Positions 12,284 to 24,309 of a stretch of 64,000 nt of DNA are shown here, one piece after another. The stretch comes from Diplosphaera chodatii (Eukaryota; Chlorophyta; Trebouxiophyceae; Prasiolales; Stichococcaceae). The stretch is from NCBI GenBank assembly GCA_032358165.1, contig JAALGY010000019.1, positions 2,232,001 through 2,296,000 on the forward strand, written 5' to 3'. The notes under the pieces are model-generated. The model had not been told where the DNA came from. It did not search any database and worked only from the letters and a program-made list of their open reading frames with translations. Position 1 is the first letter of the stretch; each line of letters starts with the position of its first letter. The position numbers and the translations under genes are program-made.

Positions 12284-15148
12284 ATGTCGCATGCGCTTGC
12301 CTCAAGGGCCTGCAGCCTTCCACTTGCAACATCCTGCCGTTTCACGGTCCACAAGGTCAAAGGCATCACAGGGAGAGGAATAAGCATCAGCAACCGCAAG
12401 TCCAGCACAGCCCTGCGGAAGTCAGCCATGACCTCAGCCGCAGAAGCAGCAACGGAACACACTGGGACTCTGCAGACTGCTGCAGAACCAGCGACAAACG
12501 GTGCTGATGCATCACCTGCGGCAGTGGCGGGCATCAGAGCCATGCTCATCGATCTTGATGACTGCCTGTACGACATACATGTGAGACCACCGTGACATCG
12601 AGTATGACCGTCAAATGTCAAACAGCGTGATCGTGCAGCGTGTTTGTGCGCATCCAGTGAGCCGCAGCTGCGCCCGTGCCACTCTGCCTGCCATGGATGG
12701 AATGATGTACCTTCTTTGAAGATGCTTCAAGCAGCACTACTAGCACCTTAGCATGTATTCTCATCAGGGCCACCTGTCCATTGAAAAGGCATGTGCGCGC
12801 TCAGCCGTTGGCCACCTCGCCCTGCTTCCCGGCCCGCAGGAGTTCCCCAAATTGATGGCAGCCAACATCCAGCAGTACATGGAGCGGCGGCTGGCCTTCC
12901 CGGCACACAACATCCAGGAGGTGTGCGCGGACCTGTACCTGGGCCACGGCACGACGCTCGCTGGGCTCGTGGTAGGGCTTCAGCGGCCCTCAGTCTTCTG
13001 CATGCAGCAGGAGGTAGCGGGTCAGGGCTCACACAGATGGGAGATTGCGCCAGGCCGGCAGAGTGTGCCGAACACACCAGCAGCTCGGCCACTGTCTATC
13101 AGTGGCAGTCTATGGAGCAGCGCGTGTTGTGCACCTTGCAACCCTGGTGCCATGTGCGGGAACCCTTGGGGATCAAGTATACAGCTGATATCGAGTTCAG
13201 TGGCCTGCTGCAGTCCAAAGGCTACCAGATCGACTTCGACGACTGGCACGCACATGCACACGGGGTGCTGCCGTACGAGCTTGTGAAGCCTGACCCCGCG
13301 CTGCGGAAGGTGGGAACCGCCTCCAACCCCTTTGCGGGGCGCTGACCTGTGGTCCTGTACCGTGTGACGCACCGTGCGGCAAGGTGGCCGCCGTGCGCCA
13401 GTGCTTCTCCGGCAGCACAGCCCAACAACGATGCTGGACCATGTTCATTCAAACAAGTTCATCAAATTGGTATACAAAACATCTGCAGATCCTCCAGGCG
13501 GTGCCGGTCCCCAAGTGGGTCTTCACCAACGCAGACGTGAAGCACGCGGAGCGGTGCCTGGAGCTGCTAGGCATCCGTGACTGCTTCCAGGTGGGCTGTG
13601 CGCAAATTCAAATATCTGCCCTGCAAGCACCAGCGAATGATGCGGGTGGAGCGTGCTGCCTGGGGTGGGCGTGGCAGCGGCGCTCTGCACCATGTGGCCC
13701 CGCGCAAGCTCTCGTCGCCATGATTGACGGGCGTCTGCAGACGCCCCGTGCTGCTGATGAGTGGGCTCTAATGGCTCTCAAGGGTCTTTCGGTCGGGTGG
13801 TCAGGTGACTGACACACCCTAAGGTGGTATGCAGGGCGTCATCTGCTTTGAGTCGACCATGGCGGCAGGCGAGGCGGCGGGCATCGTGCAGAATGGGCGG
13901 CCTGTGCTGTGCAAGCCCAGCGCTGTGGTGCGCAGTCCGCCCTAGCACCCTGCGCCGTGGTCTGCAAGCATTGAGTGCAAGTCAGCAGGGCACAATAGCA
14001 GTCTACCCTGCAACCGCTGGTCGGTCAAGCTGGGAATGTGGTAGGCCTCAGCCGTGCGAGGGAGGCAATTGTGCCCTCGCATTACAGGTTGCTCTCGATC
14101 ATGTCCTCACAGTGCTCTCGTCTCGCAGGCGATCAAGCTTGCTCTGGAGGCCGCCGACAATGCACATGCGGCGACGACACTGTTCTGCGACGACAGCCTG
14201 CGGAACATCGCGGGCGGCAAGGCAGTCGGCCTGCGCACCGTGCTGGTGAGCAGCGTGCCTGGCGATGCCATGCCCACATTTCCGCAGCCTGCCGCTGCCA
14301 AGCTTGCGTACAGCCCCTGAACCCACCGGGCGTGTGGCCCGGCAGGTGGGCAAGGGCAAGGTCAGCGACTCCGCCGACTACAGGGTGGCCTCGCTGCACG
14401 AGCTGCCGGAGGCGATTCCGGAGCTGTTTGAGGCGCGGCCCGCGGCAGACGGCGCGCCGCTGGAGGCGGGCGCGGAGAATGGCGCCTCGCCGGCGGCTGC
14501 GACCCGGCCACGGCAGGCTGGCATGCTGCGCCTGGCGACTGGCGCCAGCCTGGACGAGGCAGACCTCACCACACAGGAGGCCATGGAGGTGACTGATGAC
14601 ATCGCTCAGAGCTCATGACTCATCACCTGATACGCGGCGACCGCCACAAGCTTCATCTCATCCCCCTCCTATCGTGGTCAGCTGCCATGCACTCCTGGGC
14701 GGCTGCAGCCTTCGATGTGAGCGGGCCTGCACGCCGCAACTGCACGCCGCCACCCCTCACAGCAGCGTGCTGCCCGGCGCAGGCGGAGTGCGCGGCGGCG
14801 ATGGCCAGCGTGCCGGAGCTGCCAGAGGCGTCTGGCGGGCTGCGCGGCCGGCGGCTGTCGGTGGACCTGCTCACCTGCCGGAAATCGCAGTCGCCCACCT
14901 GCAGGCAGGCTTTTCCCTACAGGTTCCCATGCAGGCTTCAAACGAGTGCTTGTCTGCAGGTACAGCGCGAGCACCGTATGCAACATGCCACTATCATGTT
15001 GTGACCTAGCCTCAGCCCTGTGACTTTTTGGTTGCAGGCAAGAGGCGCTGCATCCCGCCGATCAAAGGGGCAAGGCACCCCCGGTGGAGTAGAAGGCAGC
15101 TTGGCGCCGGCCGCAGCAGGTCAGACTAGCCCGGCCGCCACGACCTGA
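12284..15148 (+). CDS. HAD-superfamily hydrolase, pyrimidine 5'-nucleotidase-like
   Basis: This is a haloacid dehalogenase-type phosphatase resembling SDT1/plant pyrimidine 5'-nucleotidases, which dephosphorylate nucleoside monophosphates. Nine exons chain in phase to 422 residues: 12284-12580, 12840-12971, 13214-13309, 13489-13590, 13835-13927, 14129-14245, 14346-14588, 14783-14860, 15038-15148. HAD motif I is MLIDLDDCLYD (nucleophile Asp and acid/base Asp), motif II is WVFTNAD, the motif III lysine is in VLCKPS, and motif IV is LFCDDSLRN. The cap helices and family-typical VLPYELVKPDPALRK and LELLGIRDCF are present. The Arg/Ser-rich N-terminus starting MSHALASRACSL may be an organelle targeting peptide; an internal start at 12428 is the alternative. 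The last two exons encode a disordered Ala/Gly/Ser tail and are less certain; reading on from 14588 would instead stop at 14616-14618. Confidence 0.85.
13729..13746. repeat. Perfect 18-bp palindrome in an intron
   Basis: GGGCGTCTG is followed directly by its reverse complement CAGACGCCC, with no spacer, in the fourth intron of the nucleotidase-like gene. No role can be assigned. Confidence 0.6.
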
Positions 15149-15863
15149 GGGTGCAGAGCCTGCAGTCAGCCGCTATATCAGCAGCGCCCATGGCCACCGC
15201 AATAGCCAATGTGGCCATTGTCCAGGCTGGGCAGCCACACGACCAGCATGCACCCTTGCCAGATGCACGCGACTCTGACGAATATCCCGACAGGAGGAGC
15301 TGTGCAATTCGTCGAAGCAGCTGGCACAGTTCATATTATGCCTGGTCATACGTTTGCACAACTGTAGCTAATGCAGTCCTGTGATCAGCCAGCGACGGGG
15401 TTGCAGTTGAGTGTCGGACCCTATTGGACATTCTTTGGGTTAGATGGACAGTCAAGTATGTGACTGCAGATGAGTTGTGCGCATATTTGCACATAGGGTG
15501 CTCTGAGGAGTGAGCTGTTAGGTAGTGTTGTCCTTGCAACAAACAACGTACTGAAGTCTGAGGCATCGCCGCTGCTGTCTCCTAGTCTCCACAAGTCGTC
15601 TGCTAGCTGCTCGTCACCGCCCGAGGGAGCAGATTGGCGTACCAAACGACATTTCTTCTGCTCAAATACACATATTCGAAACCACTGCGGTGGTAACAGC
15701 CTTTGCGTAGCACCAGCTGTCCACAGCGTTGCACCTTATGATAACATCCGGACCTGTCGAAACTGCACGGATTTGCATGCACTGAAGTGAGCGTTGCAGT
15801 TTCGTGTGCGGTGATCCTGAGCAAAACAGTACGTCATCCTCTCTTCCGTTGCTAGTAGCAGAC
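15149..15863. other. Intergenic region upstream of the Rab escort protein gene
   Basis: This 715-bp gap shows no supported exon. The right half is noticeably lower in GC than the genes on either side, which fits a promoter region. Nothing more specific is seen. Confidence 0.4.
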
Positions 15864-18800
15864 ATGGTCGAGGCACCAAGCCCAGATGCTGCGGACATTG
15901 AGCCATCGACGTTCGACCTCATTGTCATCGGCACCGGCTTCCAGGAGGCCCTGCTGGCCGGGTGCGCAGATGCAACATATCACGTACACGTAGCTCACGC
16001 CTGCACCCTGTTCTCTGCCCATGGCAGCGTGCAGACTGTGACATGGTGCCTCGCGCTCGGCGCCTGCCATGGCTGTTCCAAGGGTTAGTCTTGTCAAGCA
16101 ACCTCGCTTCTGCACATCGCATGATGGCAGGGCCGCAGATGCAGAGCCTAGGCAGCTTGCATGTCCGAGAGGACTGCAGCTTTACACCGCGTGCAACTGC
16201 ACCGGCATTCCAGTGTGCAAGGGCATAGTGGACAATGTGCACCCTCTGAGGCGGGTCTGAGTGTTTGCAGGGCGGCGGCACAGGCAGGGAAGTCAGTGCT
16301 GCACCTGGACCCGGCAGGCAGCTACGGCGCGCACTGGGCGTCCCTCCGGCTGGATGCGTTTCTGGACTGGGCACAGGCGCAGCAGCAGCGGCAGCCGCAG
16401 CCCGGAGACGGCAGCGGCAGCAGCGGCAGCCGTGACAGCAGCGCCGGGGCAGGCGACGCCAGCGGTCTCCCTCCAGGAGGCCCACAGGCAGCTGAGGCAG
16501 ATGAGGTTGCGGTGCCAGCGGCCGGGCCGGGCGTGTACTCTCACATCAGCGTGCGGCGGGAACCCGGCGCAGACCTGGGGCCGGCACGAGACTTTAACAT
16601 CGACTTGGCAGCAAAGGCAAGTGCGCTTTCTACTCGCTACGAGGCTGCCTAACTACTCAGCGACCTGCCAAGCAACAAGTCGTCCTGACGCCTTTGCCTC
16701 GTTGGGCTCGCAAGTGGGCAAGACACATGTACAGGCACACTCTGCATGCACCCGGACTGCACGCCACAGCAACTGCATCGCAGGCGGTGCTGTGCGCCGG
16801 GCCGCTGGTGAAGGCGCTCCTGGACTCGGGCGCGCATCACTACGTGGAGTTCAAGGCGCTGTCCAGCAGGTGCGTCGCGGAACCTCAAGCTCAGGGAGCA
16901 GCCAGCTTGGCTGTGGAATGACGTATGAGCGTGCTGATGCCCCTCATGCTGTCCGGCCAGGCCCTGCTTCGGCTTAGACCCCGCCGGGCGACATGCCTGT
17001 CCTGCACATATGTGCGCCGATGCTTCTTCGCAGCTGGCTGTGGCGCGGGGGGCGGCTGGCGCCCGTGCCTGCAACGCGGGCGGACGTTTTTGCCGCCGAG
17101 GGCCTGACGCTGCCGCAGCGGCGTGCCCTGATGCGCTTCCTCACCTCGGCGCAGGCCGCCATGCAGGGCGGCGGCCCGCTGCAGGTAGGACGTATGTTCA
17201 ACAACATGATCAAACCGTAAGTTTGCCGTCTGCTGCTGCACCGATCAGCAGTGCAAATGGGAGGTGATGTGCTGTCCACACTGGCATAGTGCACGCTGTG
17301 CCTGCGTGCTACACCTCTCGCAGAGCCTTGCTTGTGTGCGGCACCCTGCTGTTGACACTGTTGACACTGGACAGATGCATGAACAGGGCGCTTTTGATGG
17401 GCGGCCCTTCGCGCAGCTGCTGGCCGAGCAGGGCCTGCAGCCGGGGGTGCGGGCGCTGCTGCTGTACGCAATCGCGCTGCTGGAGGCGGACCAGGTTCGT
17501 GTGTCAGGGATGTCCACCGCATTGACATCGTCATGATGTCAGGGTAGTTGCCCATGTGGGGCTGTAATGGGTGTTCAGACAGAGTTGTGCCAGGCTCAGC
17601 GCAGACAGGTTGGCTGCAGTAGGCTGCAGAGCAGACTGAAACTTGCTGGTTCGGGACACCTGGCCAGCATGCAAGGCAGTGTTATTGGCATGTGTAGGTT
17701 TCCTACTTCAGTGACCTTGCGCACTGTGCCACTGGTTGCCAGACCGCCAGAAGGCTGCTGGGCTTGTGTGATGCAGGAGCCAAGCTCGACGCCGATGCCC
17801 CTGGCAGCGCTGCCCCCCGCAGCGAGGGCCGCCGCAGCCGCCGCAGCCACACCGCTTCCAGGCGCTCCAGCACAGAGTGGCCCAGCGCAGCCTACAGGTG
17901 ACTCAGATGCTGCTCCTCCGGCAGTGCCTCTGCCTGCATTGCACCCTGAGCACGCTATCAAATCCCCAAGCATCCCCAAAGTGGCCTTCGATGTGGGCAA
18001 CGCTCTATTTGCTGAATGCACAAGTGCCATCCCTACACCATACCCACACCGAGGTCTGAGATCCTTGGCGTCATTTCAGCTTGAGTTACGCTGCTGCAGG
18101 GCCGGCGCCTGAGGGTGCGGCGGGGTCGGATGCTGCGGCGCACGCCGCTGAGACCGCCGCAGCGAACCCCGCCTTTGGCGGCGGCGTTGCCACAGCCGCC
18201 CAGGTGCCGGCCAATGCTGCAGATCTGCTGTGGGCTGCATTCAGTACCATCAGCGCAAACACCCTGTTGTGTACGCATGGCACACTGCATATGAATGTAG
18301 GCAGCGCATTGCCTCTCTGTGCTGAGCACCGGCCCACCCCTCACGGTGTTGATGTGCCAGTGGCAGCTGATTGCAGGAGGAAGACTGTTCTGGTGCTTGG
18401 CATAGCAGGGCACATGCCCTTTTGTGTGCATGGTGAGCAGTGCTGGCAGGGTCTACAGGAGACTGAGGGTGGTCGTCCAACTCACTGCAGGGTCTGGAGG
18501 CGCTGCGCCTGTACATGCAGTCAGCGGGGAAGTATGGGCCCGGCACCGGCGCCTTCCTGCTGCCGTGCTACGGCACCGGGGAGCTGCCGCAGGTGGCCAT
18601 AACGTGCTGTCACACAAAATGTTGAGTTTCGACGAATTGAGACGGAGTGCATGTCTTCCAGGTGCACCGTGTGGTGCAGATGTGCAGCTCAGACGGCAGC
18701 TGGGCAGGCGGCTGAGCAGAGTGCGTCTTGGGTAGCGAGTCACAAAGGTCTGCCCCGACACCGTGGTCCTTTGGCGCCTGCAGGCATTCTGCCGCGTGGC

Positions 18801-20647
18801 CGCAGTGGCTGGGGCGATGTACGTGCTGCGGCGCCCCGTGTCTGCCATCCTCCTGCACCCTGGCTCCGGTGCGGCCAGCTGCTGCTGCCAGCCTGCGCTG
18901 CCAGCTCCACACTGCGCTCAGCTCCAGAAACCACATCCAGCCCCGGACACGCGCGCAGACTCAGGAAGCATTGCGGACCCTGTAACGTACTTGCAGGCGC
19001 GGTGCGGGGGGTGCGGCTTGCGAGCGGACAGGAGCTGCGGTGCAGCGCGCTGGCAGGTGACGTCGACGCCTTTGCGGGGCTGCAGGAGGCACGGGAAGCA
19101 CATCCCGGCGGCCAGGCCGGCAGCCTTGGCAGCGGCACCTCGCGTGGCGCCGGCACCTCAGCAGCGGGTGATGCGGCAGCCACGGCGGGCGCTTTCGGAG
19201 GCGCCGTCGCAGCTGTGCGCGACTACAACATGCCAGGCAGCGGAGCAGCGGTTGCTCGGGCGATTGCTGTGACGGAAGTGCCCTTCCTGCAGCAGGTACC
19301 TGCCTGACGGTGCAGCAGCCCACACAACTGCTGATCAAAACGGGAATAGAAGGAGAGGAGGATGTTGCTGCTGGTGACAGAAGCCCGTGTTTGGCATTCC
19401 ACTCGTGGAGTCCTGTCTAGTTGTAGGCCTCATAGCCTGCGGTTTTGAAGCGCTGCACGTCATGACTGCATGAGTGTCAACCTGCACTGGGGTGACATCT
19501 CGGCTGTGCTCGACACTCAGGGCGGCAGCGGCAGCGGCAGTGCGCTGGTCATCTTCCCGCCGCACAGCCTGCCCAGCGGCAACGCGGCAGCCGTGCGCGT
19601 GCTGCAGGTGCTGTTTATGGCAACATTCTTGCAACCGGCTGCAGGTCGAGTGTCGCTGCAGTGTAGACAGGTGAGTGTGACATGACAACAGTGGCCGCCC
19701 GACTCAGCACCCGTTTGAGGCAGTGTCTGGCAGCAATGGTGACAGCTTGACCGAACGCAGGTGGGGTCTGGCACGTCGACGGTGCCCCAGGGCCGCTCCC
19801 TGCTGCACGCTGCCACTGCCGCCGGCGCCACTCCAGGGTCACCGCCACCCGGGCTGCGGGACGTGGAGGAAGCGCTCGCACAGCTGGTGCGTCTTCCCAC
19901 GCAGCAGCAGCCGCAGCAGCAGCCGCAGCCGCAGCCGCAGCAGCAGCAGCAGTCGGCGGCAGCACAGCCACCTGGTGAGGGCCAAACCTCGGGGCGCCCT
20001 GGCAGCGCAGCAGGCGGCGGCAGCACAGAGGCGCGCAGCCGACCGCATGCACTGCTGCTGGCGTCCTGGGTGCAGTCCACAGCGCCAGTCCCAGAGGTGA
20101 GAGCCTTGTAACATAGGGTCGCGAGCTACAGCGGCAGGGTTGCCGACATACCATGTGCACTGCATGGCGGTCGCCATATGCGGCACGGCATGCAGCTGGT
20201 CGAGGGGCTAGGGTCTGTCACCATGCGTGGCAGTTCACAGCTCCGCTCACTGCAGCAGACCTTCAAACAACTGCAGTGCAGAGCGGCAGCTTGATGGTGT
20301 GTCATGTCGCGCTGCAGGTACAGCTGCCGACCAATGCAGCCTGCAGCCCGCCGCCAGATGGCAGCCTCGACTTCCGTGCTGCCCTGGCCGCAGCAGCTGC
20401 AGCCTTTGCGAAGCTTTTTCCGGAGGCAGCAGCTGCAACTGGCGGGCGCCTGTTTGGCAGCAGCCCTGTGGCGGCAGGCAGTGGCGGGGCAGCAGGCACG
20501 GCAGCGGGCGCAGCTGGCGGCGGCGCAGCCGATGAAGACTCGGATGACGACACCCTGGCGGCGCTGCAGGCCGCGCTTGCTGGTCTCGGCGGCGGCAGTG
20601 GGTCCAGTGCCCTAGGCAATGGCATGCCTGGCACCGGGCGTGACTGA
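15864..20647 (+). CDS. REP: Rab escort protein (Rab geranylgeranyltransferase component A)
   Basis: The protein belongs to the GDI/REP family; Rab escort proteins present newly made Rab GTPases to geranylgeranyltransferase in the cytosol. Thirteen exons chain in phase to 754 residues: 15864-15961, 16271-16616, 16784-16869, 17034-17184, 17375-17494, 17777-17897, 18100-18203, 18491-18592, 18784-18868, 18997-19295, 19521-19607, 19761-20096, 20318-20647. Landmarks are FDLIVIGTGFQEALLAG (dinucleotide-binding-like N-terminus), AGKSVLHLDPAGSYGAHWA, DFNIDLAAK, GAFLLPCYGTGELPQ and FCRVAAVAGAMYVLRRPV. Ala/Gly/Pro- and Gln-rich inserts make it longer than typical family members, which favours REP over GDI. 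The second intron appears to be GC-AG (AAAG|GCAAGT at 16616/16617). An additional exon between 19296 and 19520 may be missed. A polyglutamine/proline run occurs near residue 580. Confidence 0.86.
19899..19952 (+). repeat. CAG/CCG trinucleotide repeat encoding Gln/Pro
   Basis: A run of CAG interrupted by CCG lies inside a coding exon of the Rab escort protein and encodes a Gln/Pro-rich tract. Its length is a likely site of polymorphism. Confidence 0.8.
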
Positions 20648-21153
20648 AAAGCAGAGCTGCTGGGACGTGCGGGTCCTGGAGGGCGGCTACTTCTGTCTTG
20701 CTGCATGTGAATGGTGTTTGAGTTCGCTTTGAGCAGCACAGTCAGAGTGGTGTATGGACGCGTCTGTTGAACGGTGCAGCCATGGGCTCCCGCAGTGGTA
20801 TGTACTGCCTGAATCAGGGAGCCACGTACCTTCCGAGGGTTTCTCGGGTCCAGTGTCATGTGCACCATCGTGCCCTGCCTACCTGTCACCCCGCTTAGCG
20901 GGCAAGTCTGCTCGACATGTGTGTCGGACCCATCCCGTCAGTTAGTGGGCCTTTTCCACCCATTAACTTCATCGGGGAGCTGGGACTGGGAAAGGGCGAC
21001 ACAACTCACGTGGCCCGAATCCCAGATCTTATCGCCTGACCCGGGGTAAAGCCCGGCGGATCGTCGCGCCTAGCCACTTTCCGCTTCTCTACTCTGGCTG
21101 CTTGAGAAATCTAGCGCCGCACCACTACCGTAACTTATAAACAACCAGCAACC
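20648..21153 (+). promoter_or_regulatory. Promoter region of the LHCII gene
   Basis: This is the 506-bp gap between the Rab escort protein stop and the LHCII start codon. It contains a perfect G-box CACGTG at 21007-21012 and an I-box-type GATAAG on the minus strand at 21028-21033, only 16 bp apart. Such pairs are typical of light-regulated promoters in green plants. Function is inferred. Confidence 0.5.
21007..21033. promoter_or_regulatory. G-box and I-box pair
   Basis: CACGTG (21007-21012) and CTTATC, the reverse complement of GATAAG (21028-21033), lie 121-147 bp upstream of the LHCII start codon. Confidence 0.45.
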
Positions 21154-23927
21154 ATGCAGGCTGTCATGAGCAAGTCGTTCGTCGGCCAGAGCCTGCGGGC
21201 TGCCGTGCCCACGGCCGGCCAGGTATGGATCCCTGAGAACTTTCTCCACACTCGCCTGCGCGCTGATCGCTCGCTCCGCCGCGACCAACTATGGTGTCAG
21301 AGGCTCATGCTGGCCCGACCTTAGGCGGCAGCGTAGGCATGCAGCCGGCAGCGGGCTTGTTCGGCCAGCAAGCTGTGATGCGGTAGATTTGGCACGCTTC
21401 CCACGCGTGCCGGGCATACCGAGCAGGCCCACCGCAGTCTTCGCTTGCGTTAAGGCTTGGATTCTCTGCATGCCGTGCCCCGATCGCAGTCGCAGGACCT
21501 GGCCCGCCCGGCGCTTGTCCTGGCAGCAGGACGTGGCAATTTTTCGTTCAGCAGGATTTCTGATAGGATCGGCTGATGTTCCACCGAGCTGACTGCTGAT
21601 CTGCCCTTTGGTACGCGCTGCTCGTCATCAGCAACCAGTCTGCGACCATGGCAGCCTGCATATCCTGTCGCCGGCCCTGCCTGACCCAGATTCGTTATGT
21701 CCCTGATCATTTCGGACAAGTCGGGCGTCGGTAATGCCTGCTCCTGTGGGTTGGATGCTCTGCACGAAGCAACATAGTCGGCAATGGCAGATGTTCTGTT
21801 GCCAGCAGCCGACCATCTGGCGTCAGAGTATCTCGTGCTCTGTACAGCATGCCAGCATTCGATGTACAGCTGCACTGGCAGTAGCAGCATCATCATCAGC
21901 TTAAACAGCATGCATCTTCGTTGCAGTCCGCAACATGTGCTGATCTCCTGTGTGCCAATCTCGCTGCAGGGCAACAAGCAGGTGACCCGCGCCGCCATCG
22001 AGTGGTACGGCCCGGACCGCGCCAAGTGGCTGGGTGCGCCCCTCTGCCTCCTGCTGCCTTGCGCACCTGCTTCCGCACCTCAGCTGCAGCATTGAACACA
22101 AGTGCTAGATACCTGCATAGTTACCGTGCTGCACGTGCTGGCTGGTATCCTGCCAGTGCTTGATGCTGAACGGCTCGCGTCACCGCCACAGTCCAATGGC
22201 CTGCTGCTGACAGCTCTTGTGCTCTTCTGTGCAGGCCCCCTGTCCGAGGGCTCCACCCCGGACTACCTGAACGGTGAGTTCCCGGGAGACTACGGATGGG
22301 ACACCGCCGGCCTGTCGGCCGACCCGGAGACCTTCTCCCGCTACCGCGAGATCGGTGCGGTTTTGTACACCTTTCATACACCCACTGATACGTTGGGGTA
22401 TACAAAGCTTGTAATATAGGTGGTGTATTCACCATGTGCAGAAGCCTGACACATGACTGTGGTTCAGCATGATAGATCCTGTCAAACCTGCAAGTTTGAC
22501 GACCATGGCTATGTCCGCCTGCAGAGCTGATCCACGCTCGCTGGGCTATGCTGGGCGCCCTCGGCTGCGTCACCCCCGAGCTGCTGGCCGGCGTGAGTCG
22601 CTATCCACCCTGCGAGCCTTTTGGCATGTCACCGCATCGTGCTACAACTCGTGTTTCCCTACTCAACGTTCTGTGCTGCGGTGATGCGTGCGTGTCTGCT
22701 GCTTTGTGTTCTACACCAGAATTGCGCCCTCAGCCCTGCCCTGTGCTGCCTGCAGAACGGCACCCAGTTCGGTGAGGCCGTCTGGTTCAAGGCCGGCGCC
22801 CAGATCTTCGGCAGCGACGGCCTGAACTACCTGGGCAACCCGTCCCTGGTCCACGCACAGAGCATCATCGCCACCCTGGCCTGCCAGGTGCGCTGCCTTG
22901 CAGACCCCACTGCTGTGTACACCGCTCAACATACCAGCCTGCTTCGCACATTGTGACAGGCCTTTCACCGCCAAGTCTGAATATGGCATGAACGAAACAG
23001 CGCACAGTGACTGAGCAGCCTGCAGTGCTACGTGCCCCAGCCAGTGGTCCACTACACTCATCCTAACATGTATGATATCATTGATGCAGGTTGTGCTGAT
23101 GGGCGGCGCTGAGGCGTACCGCGTGAACGGCGGCCCCCTGGGCGAGGGCCCAGACGCCTCCACCTACCCGGGCGGCTCCTTCGACCCCCTGGGCCTGGCT
23201 GACGACCCCGACACCTTCGCTGAGCTGAAGGTGCGTGTTGCTGCATGCCCAGCACTCAGGCTGCACATCAGCACACAAACAGCAGCATGTTGTATATGCC
23301 GCCAGCAGACCGCCTGCTGTGGGTGTACACCTGATGCTGTGTCAAAGTGTGGCGTACAGTATGTCACAGGCCTTGGCTTGACACGGTGCGCTGCTGGTGC
23401 GTTGCAGGTGAAGGAGCTGAAGAACGGCCGCCTGGCTATGTTCTCCATGCTCGGCTTCTTCGTGCAGGCCATTGTCACCGGCAAGGGCCCCGTCGAGGTG
23501 TGCTGATGGCCAACACACAAATTCCACAAATCCTTTGTTCCGGCCTGCTGGAAGCATGTATTGTAGCTGGCAGGTTGTACTATAGCTGGCAGGTCACGCA
23601 GGCAGTATTGGGATACTGGAACTGCTGAGCTGATTCGTTCTGTGTCCGCGATGCAGAACCTGAACGACCACCTGTCTGACCCATCTGCCATCAACGCCTT
23701 CAACTACGCCACCAAGTTCACGTGCGTCGCTGTTGCCACACTCATCCCGCCTGCACTTTCCAACTGCACCTTCCAATATCTCCTGTGCCATGAGCTGCTC
23801 ACCAGTGCAAGTGTGTTTAGGAGGTCCACCTCGGCTTATACAGCAGTGTGCTCAACGTTCTTGCTGGCTTTTGCCAAGAGCCATGCCTGACTCTGGTTTT
23901 GCTTGTGTCTGCAGCCCCTCCAACTAA
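21154..23927 (+). CDS. LHCBM: Major light-harvesting chlorophyll a/b protein of LHCII
   Basis: This is a thylakoid membrane antenna protein of photosystem II. Nine exons chain in phase to 253 residues: 21154-21222, 21970-22033, 22235-22354, 22525-22592, 22756-22887, 23090-23230, 23408-23497, 23657-23721, 23915-23927. The N-terminal [17 protein letters not shown] segment fits a transit peptide. WYGPDR (about residues 35-40) is the LHCII trimerisation motif. The three membrane helices are marked by [26 protein letters not shown] and [17 protein letters not shown], which carry the conserved chlorophyll ligands (Glu/His/Arg). The mature C-terminus contains NLNDHLSDP. Upstream G-box and I-box motifs suggest light control. 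The first intron (21223-21969) is unusually long for this window. Identity as an LHCB is very secure; the isoform number cannot be set. Confidence 0.95.
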
Positions 23928-23928
23928 A

Positions 23929-23933
23929 TGTAA
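23929..23933 (+). terminator. Possible TGTAA polyadenylation signal of the LHCII gene
   Basis: TGTAA, the usual green-algal poly(A) signal, occurs immediately after the stop codon. A second copy at 24007-24011 is better placed for a normal 3' UTR. Either could be used. Confidence 0.35.
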
Positions 23934-24309
23934 CCAAGACACGCGAGGAAGGAGGAGGAGACTTGCTGTGATTTGGGTGGAAAGTTGACATTCTTGGTAC
24001 ATTGGATGTAAAGCTCAGACCCATCGATGTTACCAATGCCTCCATCCTCTCCACCACTCACTGAACAAGCCGTCACAGTTCTGCAACAAACCGCATGCGC
24101 CTTGTGCATTACTTTTTAAAACCCGACAGTTTGTCATGCTGTACCCTGGTGCCCTGCGTCTTGCCCTGTGTTCTTTGCATTCCCAACTGCCATTCCCTCG
24201 GCATCTGCCTCTGCTGTACTGCTAGGTCCCGGGCCACTGCTGAGCATGTCCTCCAAGCCCTGCACCAGCCGAGTAGTCTATCGTGTGCCTGAGATCTTGT
24301 GCGTGCTAT

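Noticed and set aside
21134..21141. TATA-like CTTATAAA box for the LHCII gene
   Set aside because: It lies only 13 bp before the start codon, which leaves no room for a normal transcription start and leader.
21154..23927. Assignment to a specific numbered LHCBM isoform
   Set aside because: The trimerisation motif and helices identify LHCII, but isoform numbers differ between algae and cannot be set from this sequence alone.
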